DNA from: Quercus robur
Lineage: Eukaryota > Streptophyta > Magnoliopsida > Fagales > Fagaceae
Reading direction: 5' to 3'
Assembly: GCF_932294415.1 (NCBI RefSeq)
Contig: NC_065537.1
Location: forward strand, 68,090,290-68,154,289
Length of the DNA: 64,000 nucleotides
The translations under genes and the position numbers were made by a program. Numbering within the stretch: position 1 is the first letter of the stretch; the number at the start of each line of letters is the position of its first letter. Positions 11,668 to 21,483 of this stretch are shown in pieces. The notes under the pieces are model-generated. The model was not told where the DNA came from. It made no database searches and worked only from the letters and a program-made list of their open reading frames with translations.

Positions 11668-12210
11668 TAGATAGGGATACTAAAAATTTTATTACATAAA
11701 ATTGATGTGTCATCAATCATTGAAAAGTAATTCGAACATTCATTTATTAGATTGTTGATGTCCACCAATTACATTCATTGCCACAATTGTTTATAAACAT
11801 TTTGTATTATTTATATCATTTTCCTTCTCTTAAAAAGTTAACATAGACTCTTGCTGAAAAAAAATTGGCATAGACTATGGTCTTTGTCAAATTTTTTTAT
11901 AAAGTGGACATAGACTATAGGCTTTAGTATTGCTTGAGTTGCAATTTTTTTGTCCACCTCAATTGCGCTATAAATAATGGAAACAAGAAGTAAATAAATT
12001 TGTTGGAAGTTAATGATGAGGAGTTCACTCAATCAAAAAATATGCTAGAAAATTAAAATCCAAAGCTCAATCAATCCATTGACTCAACAACTTACAAAGT
12101 TCTAAAAAAAATCAATGTGGAGGACACCACTTAAATAGCCACAAAAAACAAACACTTCACTCATAAGCATAGGTTAAAATTTATTGATGAGGTTCAAAAT
12201 AAAGAAAAAA
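11665..12210. repeat. Local repeat of 9905-10455
   Basis: Both segments contain gatagggatac, ttttattacataaaattgat, cttctcttaaaaagttaaca and agaaaatgaaaatccaaagc (or a one-base variant), in the same order and orientation. Block copy 1 has one such segment (about 3567-4100). Confidence 0.8.
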
Positions 12211-12239
12211 AAATGAATGGTGCATACAAGACATTCTCC

Positions 12240-12352
12240 CTCCATTTTTTTTTAATACATTGAAAGTTAAGAGTGGGGGGATTTAAACCTTGGATATTTT
12301 TGTTATAAACAACAATAGATATCAATTGAGTTACAAGACACTTAGCCTGTGT
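12240..12352 (-). mobile_element. Reversed SINE, second position, copy 2
   Basis: Counterpart of 4133-4225. It has a T run at 12246-12254, reversed B box ggggggatttaaacc and reversed A box caattgagttacaagacact. Confidence 0.55.
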
Positions 12353-12477
12353 AATGTGTAAAGTGTAACTTTTTTTTTTCAAAAATCTTGTTTTTGGATC
12401 ACCTAGAAAAAAAGTGACAACCACTCACCCTCATCCCAAAGGCATCTAATGGGAGTAAGGTTTTTCCACGTAATGTT

Positions 12478-12535
12478 GTGTGTTGCAATGACTTCACCTA
12501 CAATTGTGAAACATGCATGTTTGATCTTGATGTTT
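12478..12535 (+). pseudogene. DC1 fragment, copy 2 tail
   Basis: Encodes CNDFTYNCETCMFDLDV and then a stop. It is the counterpart of the piece at 4345-4600 and is decayed beyond function. Confidence 0.5.
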
Positions 12536-12913
12536 AATGTAGTTTGATCTTGTTGTATTTATTCCTTTTTAATTCATATATTTTACCATCGACAGGTTAA
12601 TTTCTTATATTGGCTTCAAATTAAATATCTTCACCATAATTTGCAAGATTTTTTTTCTTTAAATTATCTTCTCCATAAACACAATTTTTTTTTTTTTTAT
12701 AATAACTTCCATGTTTAACTCTGGCCATATGGGTTGTCTTTAAACAAATGGATGGTAGGAGGATTTGAATTCCATATACTATAATATGATTTCTTTATTA
12801 TGCTTTTTGGACCAATACATTCTTTTAAAAAGGTTACTATGGGTGATTTGATAAAGCCGAAAGATTGGCTTTTATAATTGTTTAATATAAAGCATGTTAG
12901 TATATTCATTTTC

Positions 12914-13478
12914 AAATACATAGCCATGTAGATTGTGTTTTGATATAAACTCAAATTCTCACTTCCAAACTTACTAAGGAAGTAAGGATTAATTTAAACA
13001 AAGATTAAACAGTAAGAGGGAGAGATAGGACTTATGATGGGAAACTCAAAAAACACAATACCAAAACACATCATCCCAAAGTAGAGGTATTAAAAACATA
13101 AATATCAACCTAAAATAGAGTTACAAGAAAGAATTAAAGATCTAGAGAGACATAACAATATCATTTTTTTTCAGGAGGGAATATGAGAGAGAATAAAAGA
13201 TGATGAGAAGATTATTCAAAATAAAAAGTATAGTTGTAAACACCAAATTATCTATGTCATGCTATGTAATAGAATAATATTATATCATTATATACTATAT
13301 TTATAACAAAATAGGATCACATCTAACAATCAAAGGAGAAAAAAAAAAAAAAAAAGTAGTGGACTGAATTGGAGCGAACAGATTGAATTGAACCGAATTT
13401 GACTGAATGGATGGACTAAATAGACCGAAGGGAATTGAATTAGACCGAATGGACCAAATGGACTAAAGTGGCTCTAAG
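12914..13478. other. AT-rich spacer with a degenerate gaccgaatgga-type repeat
   Basis: No gene seen. 13368-13474 consists of about ten degenerate units of 9-11 bp related to gaccgaatgga, next to the LINE tail. Confidence 0.5.
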
Positions 13479-16390
13479 GTTTTTTTTTTTTTTTTGATAG
13501 TGAAACTAGCTTCATTTAATTAAAATGAACCAAAATACAATGCTTCTAATGCTAGTGGGGGGGATTACTCCAACCATACAATCTCATCCTCAACTCCTCT
13601 AGCAAATTTAGCCAAAGAGTGAGCCACAGAATTGGCAAAATGACATACACAACTTACAGACACAGCTCATAGGCTTGAACTGAGACATTGGATATCTCCA
13701 TACAAATGACCCAAATGTGATAGAGTAGCCTGTGAACATGCTATTGTCTGCATAACTGTTGCATTATCACCCTCCATAATCAACTCCACAAAACCCGAGT
13801 CTAGAGCAAACACCAACGCTTTTTGGCACGCTAGCACCTCAACCTCCTCATTGTCAGATATCAATGGACCCTTCGCCGCCATGGCTACCATCACTTCCCC
13901 CAACTCATTGCTAATTACTGCGCCAAAACTAGAGGCATTAATGTCATTGAATATAGCCGCATCGAAATTGAGTTGGAAACAATTCTCCGATGGTGGACTC
14001 CAAGTAGCACCTCTCGCGGCTGTCGACTAGACAGCCAATTGAGCCAAGTGCTGTTACGCCTCCTTATATTCTTCTATAAACTCCACTGCCCTCGTCACCA
14101 GCCAAGAAGGTTCCTGCATGACTCCTCCATGAGTAATATTATTCCTTTGATTCCAAATCAACCAAGCTTGGACAAGGAATAATTTGAACTCTTCCAATGA
14201 CAATTTATTCAATAACTCCTCTGCTAGCTATAACACATCAAGCTATCCTCCAGCACATTTCTGTAGCCTTCTTGTACACCTCCCCCAAACCCCCCAAGCC
14301 ACACTGTTAGGTTTTAGCCCCTGTAAATTAGATTGTTTAATCTAATTAATTAACCAAGTGAATACTTAGGTTTATTATTCAAATCTAAGTTAAAACAATA
14401 AAGTCATATCATGTAAAGCAGTGGAAAATAAAGAACGCAATGATATGATGACCCAGGAAAACCAAATCGGTAAAAAACTTAGGGAGGATTTAACCTAGCT
14501 ATCCTCAAGGTAAAAAGCAAATCCACTATAGAGTATCGAAGTTTACAATAAGACTTAGACCACTAACATTCTATTGCTACCACATGTATAACTTACTGAC
14601 ACAACCACATGCAAACTCTGAATCCACGGACTTCTTCTCTATTAGGCCTTTGCAACACAAGCACCCACACTTGTGACTTTATAAAAACAAACTCTCCTGT
14701 TTGTGACTCCAAGACCACCCTTAAAGGTTTAGATCTTTAACTATTGTTGATCTTGATGTAGCAACTTCAGATCTACCGGTTTTAAAGATATGAGAGTGAT
14801 ATCTGGTAGTGACTTTAATAGAGGAAGGCACAAAACCTTTTAGATCTCACAAGGGCACCTCCAAAGTCATCAAAAGATCTCTAAAAAACGTGCTTAGGGT
14901 TTCCTTTATATACTAGAGGAAGTAGATCTGAGACCTTAATCCTTTTGGGGCTTGAACTGCTACCAAACTTAAAATTCTGCAGACCCGTATTTCGATCAGC
15001 CGAGCCTGTCTTTCGATCGATCGAACTAGGTAGATTTTGAAACCTTCTTTTTGCAGCTTACTTGTTCTTGAATCTTGACTTGAATCACCTTGAGTATTGT
15101 CTAATAATACCTATAGACTCTAGGATCTATATCTAGACAAGTTTGTGCTCACGATTTTTCAATTATTTCAAACTTTTAGAACCTAACACACACCATATTC
15201 CCACAAAGCATGAAGTGCAGATTCCATTGTCCTTGTACATAACCCACAAGTGCCATCCTCAATTACATGTCTGCCGACCAAGTTCTCCCAAGTAGGCAAG
15301 ATGTCATGCAAGAGCGCCATCCGAATACTTTGATCTTGTTTGGGATGTGGAGTCTCCATAGTTTGGTCCACACCGAAGAGCTCAACCCTGACAAAGAGCT
15401 TTCACCCTGCATGTCTTCCTCTTAAGCTGTCTAGCCACTTGATACCCTGTTTTGAATAAAAAGTTGCCATTTTTTGTGTGCAGCCAAAACATTGTGTCAA
15501 GAGTATGACAACGGCTCTGTGGTATCCGATTGATAGCTTCTACATCCACTCTATGAAACATCAAATCAATTAATTGACGATCCCAAGTTTTGTCCGACCA
15601 ATCAATTAGTTTGCACACATGCCACGCCCACTCCTCTTCCGCTGGTGTATGGAGCACCATATTAGTTGAATGGTTCAGAATCCACTTGTCCTTCATCACT
15701 CGAATCTTAGACCCATCTCCCACCCTCCAACAACATCCTTTCTTCAGAATTGGTTAAGCTACCACTATGCTCTTCCACACATAGGAGCTGTTTGGTGTGT
15801 CCTTTGCCTCCAAAAAGCTGCACCCAAAAAAAAAAAAAAATACTTTGCTTTGAAACACCTATAAAGCAGTGAATCCTTTTTTTGCATTAACCTCCAACCT
15901 TGCTTAGCTAGCATTGCCAAATCGGAGCATCAGATATCCCTAAACCCCATGCCTCCTTCCTTCTTAGGTTGAGAAAGCAAATCCCAACTCTTCCAATGGA
16001 TCTTCCTCTCATTAGCCATCTATCCCCACCAAAACCTTGCACACATAGCATTCAGTTCCTTGCAAATCTTCACAAGTAATTGAAAAACTCCCATTGTATA
16101 AGTTGGAATAGATTGTGCCACCATCTTTATTAACACTTCCTTTCTAGCTCTAGATAGCATTTTGCCTTTCCATCCTTATAATTTTTTCCCAACTCTATCT
16201 TTAAGGAAAGCAAAAGTTTGGTGTTTTGAGCGTCCTATCCGTGTAGGTAAGCCCAAATATGTCTTAAACCTGTCCACTTCCTTAACATTCAGCTTATTCT
16301 TTATCCAATCCCTTTGTGCACCATCAGTATTACTGCTGAAATAAATAGAAGATTTTATAAAGTTTATAAGCTGACCATAACTTAACAATA
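13479..16390 (-). mobile_element. 5'-truncated LINE (plant L1/RTE-like), interrupted by an LTR
   Basis: Read on the minus strand the order is C-terminal reverse transcriptase (YLGLPTRIGRSK near 16250, SIPTYTMGVFQL near 16100), the linker with FWWG, the zf-RVT module (GTCGLCTRTMESALHALW near 15200), then an RNase H domain. The RNase H part has LNFDAAIF (near 13960) and EGDNATVMQTI (near 13750). The element ends in a poly-A tail, seen as the T run at 13481-13496. Several stops and frameshifts break it, and the 5' two thirds (endonuclease and catalytic RT) are missing at about 16390. An LTR at 14305-15188 splits the zf-RVT/RNase H junction. No clear target duplication was found. Confidence 0.8.
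14305..15188. mobile_element. Solo LTR inserted in the LINE, TSD cacac
   Basis: The 884-bp segment begins tgttaggttttagcc and ends agaacctaaca, so it has TG...CA ends with short inverted repeats (tgttaggtt / aacctaaca). It is flanked by cacac at 14300-14304 and 15189-15193. It has no internal coding region, and the LINE reading resumes across it, which fits a solo LTR left by recombination. An internal tcgatcgatcgaac stretch is present. Orientation is uncertain. Confidence 0.75.
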
Positions 16391-16529
16391 AGTATTGTTA
16401 ATGTTGTCTCTTTTTAAGAAAAATAAAATAAATAAATAGATGTTTTGAAATGAGTTTGGATTCATTAAATATATGTGGAACAAATTTAAAATTAAAGTGC
16501 TAAAATAGGGGTTATCATTATCATTAACC

Positions 16530-16931
16530 CCCTTTTTTTATTAAATTCATCTTCAGAGTACAAAGTGAGTCTATAAAATCATCTTCAGAGTCTTCGTCAT
16601 TGGATTCATTTTCTTCATAGCTGTAGTCCTTTGCATAGATAAAATATAACCTAGAATAAAGATGATCTCCCCGAAATCATTAAACCAACAAAACATCTTC
16701 AGATGATTCAACAATATACCTTTTGATATTCAAATTGATTTTACTTGGAGGAGGTGCAATAGCTTTAGCCCTTGGCTTCTTGTTATCATCAATTAGACAA
16801 ACAAAAACTACACCATAAAAATTACCTTTGAAGAATGTAATCAAAGAAGTATTGACGATTTTTATATCCCTCCAAGCTTTATATCCTAAGTTCAAATCTT
16901 TTGTCCCATATATTGCGCTCCACTCCATGCT
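16530..16931 (-). pseudogene. F-box/DUF295 domain fragment
   Basis: The minus-strand frame from about 16928 contains ITFFKGNFYGVVFVCLIDD, then KPRAKAIAPPPSK and KRYIVESSEDVLLV. This matches the order seen in plant F-box proteins with a DUF295 (beta-propeller-like) domain: a YFKGxFYAV motif, an AxxIAPPP stretch, then KRYLVESxGxLLxV. The N-terminal F-box and the rest of the domain are not visible, and a stop follows VLLV. It sits immediately 5' of the truncated LINE, which may have landed in it. It is probably a dead fragment. The family call rests on motif memory. Confidence 0.55.
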
Positions 16932-19214
16932 CCACTAATAAAAACATAATACTTGGCTTCTTTTATTTATTTTTCTTTAGAACGTTAGTTAACATCCGTA
17001 AGTGCTTTGTTTTTATGTAAAAATATTAACTCTTTGTCTCTCTGTCATGACGGTGCCTCAAATTAAGCAACCCGGAGACACTCAGACATCACCTCCTCCC
17101 CACCGGTGTTTCAACCACCTTCTCTATTTCAAAAGATCAACCCAAAAAAATGTGATTAGATCCGGTAAGCAATTTTTTATAGCAGATTTATTAAATTTTT
17201 TTTTTCCTTTCCATGTTCTTTTTGCCAAAAGTTTTCATTTTCTAAGAATCTTAATTGGAATTTAACATTTTAGTTTTTGGTTTAAGATTTTAGAAATCCC
17301 ATAGGGAAGCTTAGAAACAAATGAATTTAATAATTTTTTTGGTTTTCTAAGCTTCTCCCATTGCCCATTCCTAGAAAAAATACGCAGGAAATGAATCGTT
17401 TACAAATTGGAATTTAAGAATCTTCATTGAAAATCAATCTAAGCAGTGATAAACAGTGTCATGTACAGGAGTGAGAAATTGACTATTATGATTTGGGTTT
17501 GGCGGTAGTTCATGGTTTTATTTTGTTTAAATGTTGATTTTGAAAATGCATAGGAGATTTTTTGTAAAAATATCTATTAGAAACTTTAAACTAATACTGA
17601 GCTATTTTATTATGGCTTATACTAAGTACTTTTTTAAAATTTTGAAGTTTATGCTATGATTGGTCTCTGTGTTGAATAGAGCTATGAAATTAAGCAAGAA
17701 AATATCACCAGTTTTTGCTTGCATTAACTTCAGAGGTATATGGAGATCCGCTTGTGCATCCCCAACCAGAGCTATTGTGAACTTTTGACCCCAATTGCTA
17801 GGTTTCCTCTCAAAATAGAAAGACCTTTGCTACTGCTTTACTTGTGAACTACACAAATTCATTTGGATTGTTTTAGCAAATATCTAATGGGTGAATCTTT
17901 GGTCCTTTTTGCATTCAGATAGGAACAGACTTTGAAGATTTTATGTGCTCTTGGTTGGTAGTAATAGCATTGGAATTTTTCCATGAGAAACTAAACAAAT
18001 TATTCTAAAGGAGTAGCGAAAATATTTACAAAAATGATAACAAAATACCATATGTTTCACAATAATTTCTTCTTGGTAGTAATTATTTGCATTCACGTAG
18101 TGATGGCTCATGTGGTTTTCTCACATTGCAGGCGTTAGATAGAATGTACAATCAAGAAGCAAGAGACACACCAAGTGTGGAACTAAATAAGTACATGTGA
18201 TTTCTTGTTTACAGTTGTGTAGGGTCACAACACTTAAGATTGTTTAAGCATTTGATCTTGAAGCATGCAAGACTCTTTTCCACCATTATGTGAGAATTAT
18301 GTATTATCAATGGAAAAGTTGACTATTGTCAACTATCACGTTATTAACTTATTATGACCTTGTGATCAAGGTGTACATATTAATAAAATTTTGCTCATAT
18401 CTTGAATCAAATTTTGATAATAACTAGTCGCTAATCCATGCTATGCATGAGAAAGTTTGGCAATTTTATTTTAATATATTATACATATTTGTTTTCTTTA
18501 TTAAGTACTAATAAATCAAAAAATGTCAATTATTTTCATATTAACATGATATAATATTATATATGTTATCTCTAGAGTATATATGAACAAATGAATCAAG
18601 GTTAATAGTAACTTGACGGTTACTTCATAGGTTCATATAACAATTTCCACATTAAAGTTGCAATAATATAACAACAAAAACTCACATACAAATAAATACG
18701 CAAATAATTTGTTTATGCTTGTATGCTTCCACTTCTCATGAATGGAAATCTTTATTACTGTATATAGTCGTATCTCTATATTGTTGTACATTCTGCAGAG
18801 AGATTGTATTTTTGTATGATGTAGTCTCATTTTTCACCTCAAGGCAAAGTTAAACATGACCCCAAAGAGTAACAAAAAGTTGTTTTCAAGCCCTTAGCAG
18901 TGTTCATTCTTTTCCATGGTACCCTAGATACTCCCAAAAGTGCAGCTTATATGCCTTGAAAAAGGAAATAACTTATTAACTTCCTTGACAATAACAAAGA
19001 CCTCTCTATGAAAATGTCCACTTAACAAAATAATAATCATATTCTTTAGTTTCACTAATCCGTAGTTGAAGAAAAGTAAGGTTTTAATATTAGAAAAAAT
19101 ACATTTTCCACCAGTTTCTTCCTTTACCCTTTTAACAAAATCCTCCATCTAGTAATTGGTGCAAACATTAGTTCCACAATCCTTGCTAACAGCTAATTTT
19201 TCATCATTCCCCAT
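16932..19214. other. Unassigned region
   Basis: No supported gene. A short frame at 17002-17265 with a Pro-rich TSPPPHR stretch, a stretch near 17690-17800, and a minus-strand frame at 18924-19148 were examined and match nothing I recognise. The rest is AT-rich with no clear repeat structure. Confidence 0.4.
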
Positions 19215-20013
19215 TGTAAGGACCAGAATTGGATTCCTTAGCCCAAAAGGTGGATGGACTTAGGTCCAAAAAACCCAATACAATGAATTTGTAGAGAGTG
19301 GGTTGGAAATCTGGGCCCTAATGAATCAGACAATAAGTAAAGTAGATTTGATGACTAGAAAATGAAGATAGACAAGTTTGAACTAAGGAATATCGTCCTC
19401 GGCATAGTCCGAGGAGATCAGTTCTTATATATTGATTCCCAAGTTTGATTGCAAGTTCAATTCTTTATTGCTACAGTGTTTTTCTTTTTATTTCTGATCC
19501 TCCTTTCCTTAGGGGTCTCTTACATTATATATCTCCCTTTGAATAATCTTGGTCTTCCACTTGTTGATCATTTAAGCCACTACTTGAGTACTTGTCCCAT
19601 CAGACACCCTTACAAGCCTTTTGTGAGTTGGGGCGACTAAGGCAGCACTGTTCAGGGGTCTTCTCCACATAAATGCGGTCAGAGAGTTAGCTACGGAGCA
19701 TTCAATACGGTGGTAACAGCTTTTTCCTGGATATTTCCTAGCTTCCATTTTGTCATGTACGTTCACAATGCATATCCTTATTAACAGAACTTCCTAGAGT
19801 GTTACTCTGGAAAGTAGAACTCAACTTCTGACCCTTCTTTGCTTAGTTGAGGAGGTACTCCTCCTCGGCCTGCCTCTCCCAGTCTTTACAGCCACGGCTT
19901 GCTCGTGAAGTTTTTAGTCTTATTCCTTCCTTACTGTTGATTTATTCTCAGACCACTGTGTCTCCTCGGACAAGGCCCAAGGCCCAATATATATTTGGGC
20001 CTGTATCCCCACA
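19215..20013 (+). mobile_element. Solo LTR, tgtaaggacc family, member 1
   Basis: It starts tgtaaggaccagaattgg and ends ctgtatccccaca. Flanks are cccat (19210-19214) and cccac (20014-20018), a 5-bp target duplication with one change. Related copies lie at 37541-38357 (reversed), 40819-41634 and 59256-60045. Shared features include the tccgaggagatcagttctta region, gccgaggaggc-type stretches and the aggcccaatatat-type stretch before the end. No internal domain is attached, so this looks like a solo LTR. Confidence 0.75.
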
Positions 20014-20583
20014 CCCACCAAACACAATCCAAAATATATTATACATGGAAACTAAACTTATGCATGCATTGGAAGAAAAGTGATATTGGATTGTCAGCAA
20101 CAATATTGAATTGCAAACAATAAGAAGCGGTGTTTTATATTATATATAGATAGATAGAGATTTTCAGTATTAATATAGTGTGAGGAGAGGAAGAGATGAA
20201 AGAGTTAGAAAGCCAAAGTCTGGCATTAGGAAACTAAGTGGTTGCCGTTTGAGATTGTAACCGTGGAACACAAAGGGTTGTTATTTGAAATTATAACAGT
20301 GGAACACAAAGGGTTGTTGTCTGAAATTGTAACCGTGAAAAAGTTAGGGTTGTGAATTATTTTCTTTTTATTAGGATTTTTAAATTTAGAAAAACCATTT
20401 TTAAATTGTAGGACAAATTCAGGAAAAAAAAAAAATAGTAATGACATGGCTGCTGATATGGCTCAACCTGAGCATAGCAACATTAAATGCTACGCTTCAG
20501 CTTTTAGTAATATATAGATGTAGATGTATACCAGGTATCCTTGGAAGACTCTTGATATGTAATTCTTGTTTTCAAGAGAATAT
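20014..20583. other. AT-rich spacer with a 36-bp tandem repeat
   Basis: 20250-20345 holds about 2.5 units of a 36-bp repeat containing gtggaacacaaagggttgtt. No gene seen. Confidence 0.5.
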
Positions 20584-20702
20584 AGGCATGTTTGGTAACA
20601 TTATTTAAACAACACAACTCTTATTTTTATAACACTTTTTCACTCACACGTATTTTCACAACACTTAAATAACGTTATTAGAATAACATTACCAAACGGC
20701 CC
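20584..20702. mobile_element. Small MITE with gtttggtaa termini
   Basis: The left end reads ggcatgtttggtaacattat and the reverse complement of the right end reads ggccgtttggtaatgttatt, giving inverted repeats of about 22 bp around about 75 bp of AT-rich DNA. The target duplication is not clear (possibly tat). Confidence 0.55.
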
Positions 20703-20944
20703 TATTGTGTCAAGTCGCACTACTAGCACTATCTTTGACTTGAAAGATTACTTTTCATAAGCCATCAAAACCATTGAACAATTTCATGCATAATTAAACA
20801 TTTAAGTATAGAAGATAGACTATTAATTAATTAAACATTTTGTCTCTCAACACTGCAATAGAAGATAGAATTATTATTATTATTGAATGTAAAAAACAAG
20901 TACAATAATGCCAGTGACCAATTTGGTCTGGTACATTAAACTAG

Positions 20945-21219
20945 GAGAATAATGCTAGAGATATAAACTTTTTTACAAAAAATTTTACAAATTGCTTATG
21001 TGGTGAACAATTATTGGTAAATGAAAAAGTGTTATTAATAGTTGGCCTAGATGAAAATCAATAAGAAGTAGGCCACATTAATAGTTTGTAAAAAATGTTG
21101 TAAAATAGTAAAGGAAAAAGTGTTATTAATAGTATGCCTAGATGAAAACCAATAAGAAGTTGGTCACATTAACAGTTTGTAAAAATATTACAAAATAGTT
21201 TGTGAATTTAGTATTACTC
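20945..21219. mobile_element. MITE with 8-bp TSD (hAT-like) and an internal duplication
   Basis: The left end is gagaataatgctagagata and the reverse complement of the right end is gagtaatactaaattcaca. Flanks are taaactag (20937-20944) and taaaccag (21220-21227), an 8-bp duplication with one change, which suggests the hAT superfamily. Inside, a unit of about 91 bp (from gaaaaagtgttattaatag) occurs twice in tandem. Confidence 0.65.
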
Positions 21220-21254
21220 TAAACCAGAAAACCATGACAAATAAAATCAAAGAA

Positions 21255-21450
21255 CTATCCCTTGAACCCATGCTGGGTGTCTTTCCTCCTTTGTGCTACT
21301 ATTTGGTATATACACAACAGTCTCCTCGTAATCTTGTAGCAGTAGATCGGCCATATCCATTACCTAGTTTGGGTGAAGCTATTTCCCCTCAAAAGTAAAA
21401 TGTGTTCCTTGCATTCCATAATGCCCACACCAGCGTGCCCTGTTTCTCAA
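21255..21450 (-). mobile_element. LINE RNase H/zf-RVT linker fragment, minus strand
   Basis: The minus-strand translation gives WALWNARNTFYF, then a stop, and further on ADLLLQDYEETV. This is the stretch between zf-RVT and RNase H in plant LINEs. It lies directly next to, and opposite in orientation to, the plus-strand LINE that follows. Confidence 0.55.
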
Positions 21451-21483
21451 TTTGATGCACAATGATATGGGTGGAATGAAAGT

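Larger units (their letters stand above)
6818..12913. repeat. Segmental duplication, copy 2 (DC1 block)
   Basis: This is the second copy of the block at 1-4789. It is longer because of a 178-bp MITE (7192-7369) and an insert at about 10456-11667 that is bounded by a repeated segment (9905-10455 resembles 11665-12210). The end of homology falls in a shared cattttc near 12914 and 4790. Confidence 0.85.
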
